DNA of 64,000 nt, taken from contig CAKMJV010000010.1 in NCBI GenBank assembly GCA_927417275.1, positions 62,001 through 126,000 on the forward strand, read 5' to 3'. The translations under genes and the position numbers were made by a program. Positions 45,280 to 52,760 of this stretch are shown here, piece by piece (positions within the stretch are counted from its first letter, which is position 1; each line of letters opens with the position of its first letter). The notes under the pieces are model-generated. The model worked only from the letters and a program-made list of their open reading frames with translations. It was not told where the DNA came from and searched no databases. The stretch comes from an uncultured Clostridia bacterium. Its GTDB lineage: Bacteria > Bacillota > Clostridia > Peptostreptococcales > Acidaminobacteraceae.

Positions 45280-45624
45280 AATTAATCCCTCCCAATTGAG
45301 TTTAACAGAAAATCGTCAACCTGTGAATAATGAAGAAAAGAATGTGGATAAAATTGTGGATAATGTGTATAACCGAACAATCTATTCTCAAAAAATGTGG
45401 TTATTGGTTTATAATTTCGATACTTAGCACAAGAATATGAATTTTAAGGGGCTTTTATTAACAAATGTTCGATATTTATTTACATTCTCTTAACATTGTA
45501 AAGTGAAGTCAGAATTAAATGCAAATAATCAGTTGACATAACAAGCACTTATTTTGTGGAAAACCTGTTGATGAATATGTATAAGTTGTTTACAAATAAT
45601 TCATAAGGTTATAATAAAAGAGAA
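45280..45624. other. intergenic region upstream of recU and the selenoprotein operon
   Basis: 345 nt, AT-rich, with no ORF. It holds a cluster of DnaA-box-like sequences (see 45322-45372) near its left side, and scattered near-copies to the right (TGTGGAAAA near 45555). A TTTACA/TATAAT pair near 45585-45616 could be a second promoter for the plus-strand operon. Confidence 0.5.
45322..45372 (-). promoter_or_regulatory. DnaA-box cluster
   Basis: Four tandem sites, all in one orientation: TGTGAATAA (45322), TGTGGATAA (45343), TGTGGATAA (45355) and TGTGTATAA (45364). The second and third are perfect complements of the DnaA box TTATCCACA, spaced 12 bp. Function unknown; not beside dnaA. Confidence 0.6.
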
Positions 45625-45653
45625 TTGACAATCTGTGTATTTAGCGTTATGAT
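45625..45653 (+). promoter_or_regulatory. sigma-A promoter of the selenoprotein/sulfur operon
   Basis: TTGACA at 45625-45630, 17-nt spacer, TATGAT at 45648-45653. Transcription start near 45660. Confidence 0.8.
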
Positions 45654-45666
45654 AAAGATACAGTTA

Positions 45667-45678
45667 CCCCCTAGGGGG
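45667..45678 (+). promoter_or_regulatory. GC-rich operator candidate for a CsoR/CstR-family repressor
   Basis: Palindrome CCCCCTAGGGGG in the sequence TTACCCCCTAGGGGGGCGGG, just downstream of the predicted transcription start. CsoR/CstR operators are C-tract/G-tract palindromes with AT flanks. A CsoR/CstR-family gene ends this same operon (48824). It also abuts the RBS and could fold to mask it. Confidence 0.65.
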
Positions 45679-45691
45679 GCGGGAGGGACAT

Positions 45692-45979
45692 TTGAAAATA
45701 ACGTTTACAGACAAGGCGCAAGAAAAATTACAAATGGATCGATCCAAGCATTCTATTTATAGAATCGCCATCGTAAGCTATGGTTGAGGCGGTCCAGTTT
45801 TTAGTCTCGTTCCGGGTGAACGACAATCAAATGATTATTTTGAAGAATATTCGGGTATAACGTGTGTAGTGGATCAGGCATTAATTGAGACTTTTGAAGG
45901 ATTCAATGTGGATTATTCAAATTTCTGGTTGACGCGTGGTTTTTACATTCAAGCGTTGATGTATCGTTCAAAATGCTAA
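45692..45979 (+). CDS. HesB-like selenoprotein (Sec at in-frame UGA)
   Basis: 95 aa if UGA at 45785-45787 is read as selenocysteine (residue 32). TTG start with GGGAGG 5 nt upstream. Translation: MKITFTDKAQEKLQ at the start, IAIVSYGUGGPVFSLV around Sec32, FNVDYSNFWLTRGFYI near the C-terminus; this is the HesB/IscA-like pattern in which the site is normally G-C-G-G-P. The frame continues 63 codons past the UGA with family-like sequence, so it is not a stop. A SECIS-like hairpin follows (45807-45823). Known family (HesB-like selenoproteins of anaerobes). Role in Fe-S or persulfide chemistry is inferred. Ordinary gene callers will miss or truncate it. Confidence 0.85.
45807..45823 (+). promoter_or_regulatory. 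bacterial SECIS-like stem-loop
   Basis: TCGTTC - loop CGGGT - GAACGA, a perfect 6-bp stem whose apical loop contains consecutive G residues. The loop begins 25 nt after the UGA, within the usual bacterial SECIS distance (about 16-37 nt). Candidate SelB binding site. Confidence 0.65.
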
Positions 45980-46004
45980 ATATAATATAATGGAGGAATT
46001 CAAA

Positions 46005-46238
46005 ATGCAAAAAAATGTAGTAATTTATTCAAGTAACTCTTGTGGCTATTGTACGATGGCTAAAGAATATTTTAACGAAAAAGGTGTAACCTACACTGAG
46101 AAAAACGTTTCAAGTGATATTGAAGCGAGAAAAGAACTCATGGCGAAGGGCTTTATGGGCGTTCCTGTGATTTATGTTGAAGATGAAGTGATTCAAGGAT
46201 TTGACAAGTCAAAATTAGATACGCTTTTGGGATTATAG
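46005..46238 (+). CDS. glutaredoxin
   Basis: 77 aa from ATG at 46005 (TGGAGGA 8 nt upstream). Thioredoxin fold with active site SSNSCGYCTMAKEYF (Cys-Gly-Tyr-Cys, about 11-14) and the cis-Pro loop GVPVIYVEDE. Reduces disulfides or persulfides. It follows the selenoprotein by 25 nt, so it is in the same operon. No dedicated glutathione genes are seen; in such anaerobes the reductant may be a thioredoxin reductase or another thiol. Confidence 0.9.
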   Translation: MQKNVVIYSSNSCGYCTMAKEYFNEKGVTYTEKNVSSDIEARKELMAKGFMGVPVIYVEDEVIQGFDKSKLDTLLGL

Positions 46239-46252
46239 TTTCCAAATAAAAT

Positions 46253-46277
46253 AAGCCCTGTGGGGGGCTTTTTTTTT
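46253..46277 (+). terminator. internal terminator/attenuator in the sulfur operon
   Basis: Stem AAGCCC / GGGCTT then TTTTTTTT. It lies between the glutaredoxin gene and the fusion gene and could reduce transcription of the latter unless another promoter is used. Confidence 0.7.
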
Positions 46278-46321
46278 GAATGAAATTAGAACGTGCATTA
46301 ACAAATTGAATGGAGGTAAAC

Positions 46322-48808
46322 ATGGGACAAAAAGTATTAATTGTTGGTGGGGTAGCCGGCGGCGCAAGTGCTGCAGCGCGGCTTAGACGCGTGGATGAAC
46401 AAGCTGAGATCATCATGTTTGAGAAAGGCCCATATATATCATTTGCAAACTGTGGTTTGCCCTATTATATAGGCGGTACCATCGCTGAAAGAAGTGCACT
46501 ATTGGTTCAAACGCCAGAAGGCATGAAGGCGCGTTTTAACATCGATGTACGCGTTGAGAACGAAGTGTTATCTATTGATCGTGAAAATAAAGCGGTTAAA
46601 GTAAAAGATCTAAAAACGGGACAATCTTATGAAGAGTCATATGACGTTTTGGTTCTTTCTCCAGGTTCTACGCCATTAAAACCACCAATTCCAGGTATTG
46701 ATGCACCAAATATTTTTTCTTTATGGAATATACCGGATGTGGATCGTATAAAAAGCCATGTGGATCATGTTAAACCGAAAACAGTTGCTGTTATAGGTGG
46801 CGGTTTTATCGGTCTTGAAATGGCAGAGAATCTCCATGATTTAGGCATGGAAGTGTCTGTGGTGGAAATGGCTGATCAAGTGATGGCACCTGTAGATTAT
46901 GAAATGGCACAAATCGTGCATAAACATATGAAGTTGAAGAAAGTTAACTTACTGTTAGGTGATGGTGTTAAATCGTTTGAATATCATAATGGCGCGACAA
47001 AAGTGACTTTATCAAGTGGAAAAATACTCGAAGTCGATATGGTGATCTTATCAATCGGTATTCGACCTCAAAGTGAACTCGCCAAAAATGCGGGTCTTGA
47101 TGTAAATGCTAGAAGTGGCATAATCGTCGATGCGCACATGAAAACTTCTGATCCGAGTATTTATGCAATCGGCGATGCCATAGAGGTTACTGAGTTTATC
47201 AGTGGTACAAAGACCATGATTCCATTAGCAGGTCCAGCGAATAAACAAGGTAGAATTTGCGCAGACAATATAGCGGGGATTAAGACGGCATTTAAAGGTT
47301 CTCAAGGCACTTCTGTGGCAAAAGTATTTGATTTAACCGTTGCTGCAACAGGCGTTAACGAAAAGACACTTAAGCGAGATGGAAAAATCTATGGTAAAGA
47401 TTATTATACGGTTTTAGTGCATCCAAATTCTCACGCGGGATACTACCCTGGCGCATTGCCTATGACACTTAAGTTAATATTTGATCGTTCAGGTAAAGTA
47501 CTTGGTGCTCAAAATGTAGGATATGATGGAGTTGAAAAGCGCATAGATGTCATCGCAACAGCGATTCGATTTAATGCTACGGTTTATGATTTGACGGAAC
47601 TTGAACTTGCCTATGCACCTCCTTATTCATCTGCTAAAGATCCTGTAAATATGGCGGGTTTTGTGGCTGAAAATATTTTGAAAGGCATTACGAAGCCGTT
47701 CCAATGGCATGAGTTTGAAGGTATGGATCCAGCTACGGTTATACTCGATGTCCGCGAGCCTATGGAAAGAGAAATGGGTTTTATTACAAACTCTATAAAT
47801 ATACCAGTGGATGCATTGCGTGAGCGAATGGTTGAATTAGACCCTTCGAAAACATATGTAATATACTGTGCGGTTGGCATCCGTGGACATGCAGCTACGA
47901 GAATTTTAGAACAAAATGGCTTTAAGAATGTTTATAACTTAATTGGTGGATTTGCGACCTATTCTATGGTGCTATGTCAATCGGACGGTGGACCATGTGG
48001 TGGCTCTACGTCGGCGGCTGAAGTACACGTTTCTGAGACCGGTGATGTAGAACGTGATGAAGCATATCATGATGCTCAAGAAGATGCAAATGCTGTGGTG
48101 ATAAAAGTGAACGCTTGTGGACTCCAATGCCCAGGTCCCATTATGCAAGTGCATAAGGCCATCGAACTTATGAATCCGGGGGATATTTTAGAGATAAAAG
48201 CAACAGATCCAGGATTTATGAACGATATCGGCGTTTGGTGTGAAAAGACGGGTAACACGCTTTTGGATTCTGGCAAAGAAGATAAAGCTTTCTATGCTAA
48301 ATTGAGAAAAGGCAGAAAAAAAGCACCCGTTGTACTCAAAGATGATAAGACCATCGTGGTTTTCAGTGGTGATTTGGATAAGGCGATTGCGACATTAATC
48401 ATAGCAAATGGCGCTGCTTCAATGGGTAAAAAAGTGACGCTGTTCTACACATTCTGGGGACTTAACATTCTGAGAAGGCCAGAAAAAGTACATGTAAAAA
48501 AAGATTTCATTAGTAGAATGTTTAGTGGCATGATGCCTAGAGGCACTACTAAACTTGGTCTTTCAAAGATGAACATGTTTGGAATGGGCCCTAAGATGAT
48601 TCGCATGGTTATGAAAAAACATAATGTGGACTCCCTTGAATCCTTATTAAAAATGGCACTTGATAATGGCGTAAGGATGGTTGCGTGTAATATGTCGATG
48701 GATTTAATGGGCATAACGGAAGCAGAACTTATTGATGGCGTTGAATATGGTGGTGTTGCATCTATGCTTGGTGCAGCTGAAGATTCAAACATGAGTTTGT
48801 TTATCTAA
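46322..48808 (+). CDS. CoA-disulfide reductase-rhodanese-TusA-DsrE fusion
   Basis: 828 aa from ATG at 46322 (GGAGG). Domain 1 (1-440): FAD/NAD(P) CoADR-like oxidoreductase, GGVAGGASAAARLRR, FANCGLPYYIGG with catalytic Cys44, and YAIGDAIEV. Domain 2 (about 465-555): rhodanese with YVIYCAVGIRGHAA (Cys516). Domain 3 (about 590-660): TusA with NACGLQCPGPIM (Cys599, Cys603). Domain 4 (about 670-828): DsrE/F-like (IVVFSGDLDKAIATLIIANG). It should reduce persulfide/polysulfide or CoA-persulfide and relay sulfur between domains. Lies upstream of a CsoR/CstR-type regulator (15 nt). Confidence 0.9.
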   Translation: MGQKVLIVGGVAGGASAAARLRRVDEQAEIIMFEKGPYISFANCGLPYYIGGTIAERSALLVQTPEGMKARFNIDVRVENEVLSIDRENKAVKVKDLKTGQSYEESYDVLVLSPGSTPLKPPIPGIDAPNIFSLWNIPDVDRIKSHVDHVKPKTVAVIGGGFIGLEMAENLHDLGMEVSVVEMADQVMAPVDYEMAQIVHKHMKLKKVNLLLGDGVKSFEYHNGATKVTLSSGKILEVDMVILSIGIRPQSELAKNAGLDVNARSGIIVDAHMKTSDPSIYAIGDAIEVTEFISGTKTMIPLAGPANKQGRICADNIAGIKTAFKGSQGTSVAKVFDLTVAATGVNEKTLKRDGKIYGKDYYTVLVHPNSHAGYYPGALPMTLKLIFDRSGKVLGAQNVGYDGVEKRIDVIATAIRFNATVYDLTELELAYAPPYSSAKDPVNMAGFVAENILKGITKPFQWHEFEGMDPATVILDVREPMEREMGFITNSINIPVDALRERMVELDPSKTYVIYCAVGIRGHAATRILEQNGFKNVYNLIGGFATYSMVLCQSDGGPCGGSTSAAEVHVSETGDVERDEAYHDAQEDANAVVIKVNACGLQCPGPIMQVHKAIELMNPGDILEIKATDPGFMNDIGVWCEKTGNTLLDSGKEDKAFYAKLRKGRKKAPVVLKDDKTIVVFSGDLDKAIATLIIANGAASMGKKVTLFYTFWGLNILRRPEKVHVKKDFISRMFSGMMPRGTTKLGLSKMNMFGMGPKMIRMVMKKHNVDSLESLLKMALDNGVRMVACNMSMDLMGITEAELIDGVEYGGVASMLGAAEDSNMSLFI

Positions 48809-48823
48809 GGTAAGGAGATTAAA

Positions 48824-49087
48824 ATGCCAGAACTTGACGAAAAAAAGAAGATTCTTAATCGGTTAAAAACCATTAAGGGACATATTCAAGGGATTGAGAA
48901 TATGATTGAGGCGGATAAGGGCTGTGATGAAGTTTTGCTTCAAATTGCAGCGGTAAAACAGTCGGTGCATAAGGTGGGTCTAGCTATTATGGAATCGCAT
49001 GCATCCAGTTGTTTTGTTGAAGATGAACAGATGGACAAGCAAAAAATGGAAGAATTGATCAAATTGATTTTTAATTTTACGAAGTAA
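48824..49087 (+). CDS. CsoR/CstR-family transcriptional repressor
   Basis: 87 aa all-helical DUF156 protein. Ligand positions: Cys34 (DKGCDEVLLQ), His59 and Cys63 (ESHASSC). The Cys-His-x3-Cys set matches the copper sensor CsoR (Cys36, His61, Cys65 in M. tuberculosis), whereas CstR has Asn instead of His. The operon, however, is for sulfane sulfur, as with CstR. So it may sense copper or persulfide; the sequence does not decide. It likely represses its own operon at the GC palindrome 45667-45678. RBS AAGGAG. Confidence 0.85.
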   Translation: MPELDEKKKILNRLKTIKGHIQGIENMIEADKGCDEVLLQIAAVKQSVHKVGLAIMESHASSCFVEDEQMDKQKMEELIKLIFNFTK

Positions 49088-49097
49088 TGAAAGTGTG

Positions 49098-49138
49098 AGA
49101 GCGGGATATGCATATGCATATTCCCGCTCTTATTTTTT
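49098..49138 (+). terminator. terminator of the sulfur operon
   Basis: Stem AGAGCGGGATATGCAT / ATGCATATTCCCGCTCT followed by TATTTTTTT. Also separates the converging rubredoxin-reductase-like gene. Confidence 0.85.
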
Positions 49139-49142
49139 TAAA

Positions 49143-50315
49143 TTATAGCGCGAGATATTGCGCCTTTGTATAACCATCTCGCACGGCTTTTTTTAATAAG
49201 TTTGATTTGGTGATGTTTGTGAGTAAAATCCCCCCTACTACACAATCGTCTATTAAAAATACTTTTTCAAAATCATCCTCATTATTTTCTGTGATAATTT
49301 CATATGCCACATCTGGATTACAACCGACATCGCCTATGGAAAACAACCTTAATCCCATACCGTGATAGATGTTAAATGGGATAACGGGATCATATGTCGA
49401 GGCCACTCCGATGGCATTTCGCCCTGCAACGCGACCTTGAGCGATGGCTTCTGGCCAAATGGCGTAATTTTGATTTTCGTATTGTGCACAGTCACCTGCG
49501 GCGTATATGTTCGGATCACTTGTGCACATTTTTGAATCGACGACAATCCCGCGATCGATGCTTAATGCCGCTGTTCTCGCCAGTGTAACATCTGCTCTAA
49601 TGCCCACTGAGAATATAACCAAGTCCGCATTTAAAACTTCTCCTGTGGACAATTTGACGCCTTCAACTTGTGTTGCGCCTAGTATCTCTTGTGTTTGAAC
49701 GCCTTTTATGATTTTGATGCCTGTGGCCAATACTTTTTCTTCAAAGCGTTGAGAAGCCTCTTCATCCAACTGTCTCGGTAGGAGTCTTGGCATCATTTCA
49801 ACAACGGTTACATCAATACTTAGTTTTTTTAACTGCCATCCGAGTTCAAGTCCGAGTAACCCACCTCCTATGATAACGGCAGATTGGGTGTCGGCAGCGA
49901 TTGCTTTGAGTTTATTTGCATCACTTAAGGTTCTTAAATCTGCGACATTTTTCAAATGAACACCTGGAAGTGGCGGGATAAAGTTATTACTGCCCGTACA
50001 TAAGATCAACTTGTCGTAGGACAGTGTTTCACCACTCTCGCATGTAATGATTCTAGACTTTGCATCGATTTCTGTCACGGATTGATTATACCGAACATCA
50101 ATTGCATGTGATTTATACCAAGCATCATCGTGAAGAAAAAAGCGCTTTGGCACTTCGGGTTCACTAATATATTCTGATAACATGGGACGATAGTAGATCG
50201 GTGTAGATTCATTTGTTATGACGGTAACGGTTAACCGATTCAAATGTGGGATGATTTCTTCTAAAGCTGCATTACCTGCAGCGCCATTTCCTATGATTAC
50301 TAGATGTTCTTTCAT
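49143..50315 (-). CDS. NAD(P)H:rubredoxin reductase-like flavoprotein
   Basis: 390 aa, pyridine nucleotide-disulfide oxidoreductase family. FAD motif VIIGNGAAGNAALEEI (about 5-20), NAD motif VIIGGGLLGLELG (about 147-159), FAD-binding IYAAGDCAQYENQNY (about 275-289). No redox-active CxxC, consistent with the NROR/NirB-like group. It is divergent from a rubredoxin (50559) and the desulfoferrodoxin/rubrerythrin genes, so it probably reduces rubredoxin for superoxide and peroxide detoxification. Exact electron acceptor inferred. Confidence 0.82.
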   Translation of the reverse strand: MKEHLVIIGNGAAGNAALEEIIPHLNRLTVTVITNESTPIYYRPMLSEYISEPEVPKRFFLHDDAWYKSHAIDVRYNQSVTEIDAKSRIITCESGETLSYDKLILCTGSNNFIPPLPGVHLKNVADLRTLSDANKLKAIAADTQSAVIIGGGLLGLELGWQLKKLSIDVTVVEMMPRLLPRQLDEEASQRFEEKVLATGIKIIKGVQTQEILGATQVEGVKLSTGEVLNADLVIFSVGIRADVTLARTAALSIDRGIVVDSKMCTSDPNIYAAGDCAQYENQNYAIWPEAIAQGRVAGRNAIGVASTYDPVIPFNIYHGMGLRLFSIGDVGCNPDVAYEIITENNEDDFEKVFLIDDCVVGGILLTNITKSNLLKKAVRDGYTKAQYLAL

Positions 50316-50467
50316 GTTGACCGCCTTTCTTGATTCTCTTAATATAATTTTTATACCATTAATTTATATTTTAACGCAAAATTAAAGAAAAATGTTTATG
50401 TTTAATTGTATAATGGGTATAAGGCTGAATAGCGTTTAATAAATCACTTGAGTTTCTCAAGGAACGC

Positions 50468-50496
50468 TTGACAGGTATTTTTCACCGTGCTATGAT
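50468..50496 (+). promoter_or_regulatory. sigma-A promoter of the PerR operon
   Basis: TTGACA, 17-nt spacer, TATGAT (50491-50496). The PerR-type box starts 2 nt further on. Confidence 0.85.
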
Positions 50497-50497
50497 T

Positions 50498-50518
50498 AGT
50501 TTGTAATCATTACAAACT
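50498..50518 (+). promoter_or_regulatory. PerR/Fur-type operator
   Basis: A perfect 10-1-10 inverted repeat with core TTGTAATCATTACAA, close to the PerR box TTATAATNATTATAA. It covers the transcription start region, so binding would block RNA polymerase. The perR gene is second in the operon, implying autoregulation. Confidence 0.8.
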
Positions 50519-50558
50519 GATAATAGAAAAAAATAGTAAGTATAAGGAGAGTATAATT

Positions 50559-50717
50559 ATGAAGTATGAATGTGTAGCATGTGGGTATGTTTATGATCCA
50601 GAAATCGGCGATCCAGACGGCGGTATTGCACCAGGTACAACATTTGAAGATATTCCAGAAGATTGGGTTTGTCCACTTTGCGGCGTTGGCAAGGACATGT
50701 TTGAGCCACTAAAATAA
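50559..50717 (+). CDS. rubredoxin
   Basis: 52 aa, missed by length filters. [19 protein letters not shown] with the first CxxCG and [16 protein letters not shown] with the second CPxCG bind one Fe atom. AAGGAGA is about 10 nt before the ATG. Electron carrier to desulfoferrodoxin and rubrerythrin. First gene of the PerR operon. Confidence 0.97.
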   Translation: MKYECVACGYVYDPEIGDPDGGIAPGTTFEDIPEDWVCPLCGVGKDMFEPLK

Positions 50718-50742
50718 TTTAAGTAGAAAGTAAGGGAAGCTT

Positions 50743-51150
50743 ATGAATAATGTAGGTGATTTTTTAAAAACCAATGGTATTAAGCCGTCATATCAAAGAA
50801 TAAAAATCTATGAATACTTGATGCAAAATAAAGAACATCCAACGGTAGACAGCATCTACAATGCATTGAATGGGCAAATCCCAACGCTTTCGAAGACGAC
50901 CGTTTATAACACGTTAAAGATATTCATCGATAAGGGAATCGCCATGGCCATCACGATTGATGACAACGAAGTGCGTTACGATGCGTGGATGGATATACAT
51001 GGCCACTTTAAATGTACCCATTGTCAGCAAGTTACGGATTTTTCGGTTGATTTTGATGGCATTGTTGGAGAAGAACTTCTTGATTTTGACGTGTTAGAAC
51101 GGCAATTATTTCTATATGGTGTTTGTAAGAAGTGTAAAGAGGAATCTTAG
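50743..51150 (+). CDS. perR: Fur-family peroxide regulator PerR
   Basis: 135 aa. N-terminal winged helix ([30 protein letters not shown]), then [20 protein letters not shown]. The Asp and the two His of this segment match the regulatory Fe/Mn site of PerR (Asp85, His91, His93); the Asp of TDFSVDFD could be the Asp104 equivalent, favouring PerR over Fur or Zur. Two CxxC pairs (CTHC and CKKC) hold structural zinc. Peroxide should oxidise a His ligand and release the operator at 50498. Confidence 0.9.
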   Translation: MNNVGDFLKTNGIKPSYQRIKIYEYLMQNKEHPTVDSIYNALNGQIPTLSKTTVYNTLKIFIDKGIAMAITIDDNEVRYDAWMDIHGHFKCTHCQQVTDFSVDFDGIVGEELLDFDVLERQLFLYGVCKKCKEES

Positions 51151-51160
51151 GAGGCTCAAC

Positions 51161-51541
51161 ATGGCAAAAAGACTCGATGTTTACAAGTGTGAAGAATGTG
51201 GCAATATCGTAGAAGTATTGCATGGTGGCGAAGGCACATTGGTGTGCTGTGGTGCTGACATGATGCTTCTTGATGAGAAATCGGCCGATTCAACAGTTGA
51301 AAAACACGTCCCAATGGTAGAGGCAATTCAAGGCGGTTATAAAGTTACAGTTGGATCAACCATACACCCTATGACGGAAGCGCATTATATTGAGTGGATT
51401 GAACTAATCACAGAATCTGAAACACTCATTACGTTTTTAAATCCTGGCGATGAACCCGTAGCCATCTTTAAAACCGACGAAAAAGCAATCAAAGCAAGAG
51501 AGTATTGTAACTTACATGGGCTTTGGAAGAACGAAATATAG
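51161..51541 (+). CDS. dfx: desulfoferrodoxin (superoxide reductase)
   Basis: 126 aa from ATG at 51161 (TTAGGAGG). N-terminal desulforedoxin domain with CEECG and the CC pair of LVCCGAD (centre I), then centre [35 protein letters not shown] and EYCNLHGLW, giving the His4-Cys iron. Reduces superoxide to hydrogen peroxide without making O2. Overlap-free, 10 nt from perR. Confidence 0.96.
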   Translation: MAKRLDVYKCEECGNIVEVLHGGEGTLVCCGADMMLLDEKSADSTVEKHVPMVEAIQGGYKVTVGSTIHPMTEAHYIEWIELITESETLITFLNPGDEPVAIFKTDEKAIKAREYCNLHGLWKNEI

Positions 51542-51546
51542 TTGTG

Positions 51547-51578
51547 TAGAGTTTAGGATGATAACATTCTAAACTCTA
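51547..51578 (+). terminator. hairpin between desulfoferrodoxin and ferritin genes
   Basis: TAGAGTTTAG / CTAAACTCTA with a 12-nt loop; only a weak T run (TTTTA). Perhaps a partial terminator or mRNA stability element. Confidence 0.5.
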
Positions 51579-51597
51579 TTTTAAAAAGGAGACCGAT

Positions 51598-52107
51598 ATG
51601 ATTAATGCAAGATTAGAAGAAGTAATTAACAAGCAAATTAATGCAGAGTTGTATTCAGCATATTTATATCTGTCAATGTCTGCATATTTTGAAAGTATCA
51701 ATTTGCCAGGCTTTGCAAATTGGATGCGTGTTCAATTTGAAGAAGAACAGTTTCATGGATTAAAATTCTTAAAGTATCTTGTTGAGAGAGGTGGTAGAGT
51801 TAAATTAGATGCCATCGAACAACCTCAATTTGAATGGAACAATCCACTTGAAGTTTTTGAGCACACATTAGAGCATGAAAGACATGTTACTGCACTATTA
51901 AATAATATTGCAGAAATTGCTGAAGTTGAAAAAGACCGTGCAACCCGTAATCTAATGGTTTGGTTTATTGACGAGCAAGTAGAAGAAGAGGGATCAGCGG
52001 AGAAAATTATAAACGAGTTAAAAATGATTGGTGGAGAAGGGCATGGTATGTTGATGCTAGATCGTGAATTCTCAACACGTGTTTTCACACCACCCGTTAA
52101 CGCATAA
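51598..52107 (+). CDS. ftn: ferritin
   Basis: 169 aa, classical ferritin. NKQINAELYSAYLYLSM, FEEEQFHGLKFLKYL, EHERHVTALLN and FIDEQVEEEGSAEKI contain the ferroxidase Glu, His and Gln ligands. Stores iron and lowers Fenton chemistry. Part of the PerR operon or with a second promoter after the hairpin. Confidence 0.95.
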   Translation: MINARLEEVINKQINAELYSAYLYLSMSAYFESINLPGFANWMRVQFEEEQFHGLKFLKYLVERGGRVKLDAIEQPQFEWNNPLEVFEHTLEHERHVTALLNNIAEIAEVEKDRATRNLMVWFIDEQVEEEGSAEKIINELKMIGGEGHGMLMLDREFSTRVFTPPVNA

Positions 52108-52131
52108 ATTAAAAAGTGGAGGTATTTTGTA

Positions 52132-52707
52132 ATGGCGAGTATTAAAGGCACACAAACAGAGAAAAATTTACTTAAAGCATTTGCTGGTGAATCTCAAGCG
52201 AGAGGTCGTTATCAAATGTTTGCAAAGCAAGCTGAAAAAGAAGGGTACAGACAAATCGCAGATATTTTTATGGAAACTGCTGATAATGAAAGAGTACATG
52301 CTGCTAGATTTTTTAGTTTCTTAGAAGGCGGAGAAGTTGAAATCACTGCAACTTATCCTGCTGGAATCGTCGGTAATACACTTGGAAACCTCAAAGCTGC
52401 GGCTATGGGCGAAAATGAAGAGTGGACGTTATTATATCCTGAGTTTGCGCGCATTGCGAGAGAAGAAGGCTTCCCTAAAGTTGCAGCTGCATTTGAATTC
52501 ATAGCAAAAGCTGAAGTTGAACATGAAATTCGCTATAACAAATTAGCCGACAACATCGAAAAAGGCAGAGTGTTTCAGAAAGATGAAGTGGTTAGATGGA
52601 AATGTAATAAGTGTGGTTATGTGCATGAAGGCACGGATGCACCTGAGACTTGTCCAACTTGCTTACATCCAAAAGAACATTTTGAGTTAAAAGAATCTAA
52701 TTACTAA
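52132..52707 (+). CDS. rbr: rubrerythrin
   Basis: 191 aa. N-terminal diiron domain (FAGESQARGRYQMFAKQAEKEG, NERVHAARFFSFL, AAFEFIAKAEVEHEIRYNKL; Glu and His ligands) and C-terminal rubredoxin-like domain WKCNKCGYVHEG ... CPTCLHPKEHFE. Reduces hydrogen peroxide with electrons from rubredoxin. TGGAGG precedes the ATG. Last gene of the operon, followed by a strong terminator. Confidence 0.97.
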   Translation: MASIKGTQTEKNLLKAFAGESQARGRYQMFAKQAEKEGYRQIADIFMETADNERVHAARFFSFLEGGEVEITATYPAGIVGNTLGNLKAAAMGENEEWTLLYPEFARIAREEGFPKVAAAFEFIAKAEVEHEIRYNKLADNIEKGRVFQKDEVVRWKCNKCGYVHEGTDAPETCPTCLHPKEHFELKESNY

Positions 52708-52712
52708 AAAAT

Positions 52713-52758
52713 AAGCTTCCTCATATTGACCGAAAAGTCATATATGGGGAAGCTTTTT
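52713..52758 (+). terminator. terminator after rubrerythrin
   Basis: Stem AAGCTTCC..ATAT / ATAT..GGAAGCTT plus TTTTT. The opposing RNase H gene stops 3 nt further. Confidence 0.8.
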
Positions 52759-52760
52759 AA

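Noticed and set aside
45322-45372. Replication origin
   Set aside because: DnaA boxes are present, but dnaA, dnaN, rpmH or gyr genes are absent and no AT-rich unwinding repeats were evident; treated as a DnaA-binding site only.
45692-45787. UGA as true stop or a frameshifted HesB pseudogene
   Set aside because: The same frame continues 63 codons with family-like sequence and no further stop until a sensible end, a SECIS-like loop follows, and the position is the family's Cys; no frameshift is needed.
48824-49087. Definite assignment as CstR or CsoR
   Set aside because: Ligand residues favour copper sensing while operon content favours persulfide sensing; left at family level.
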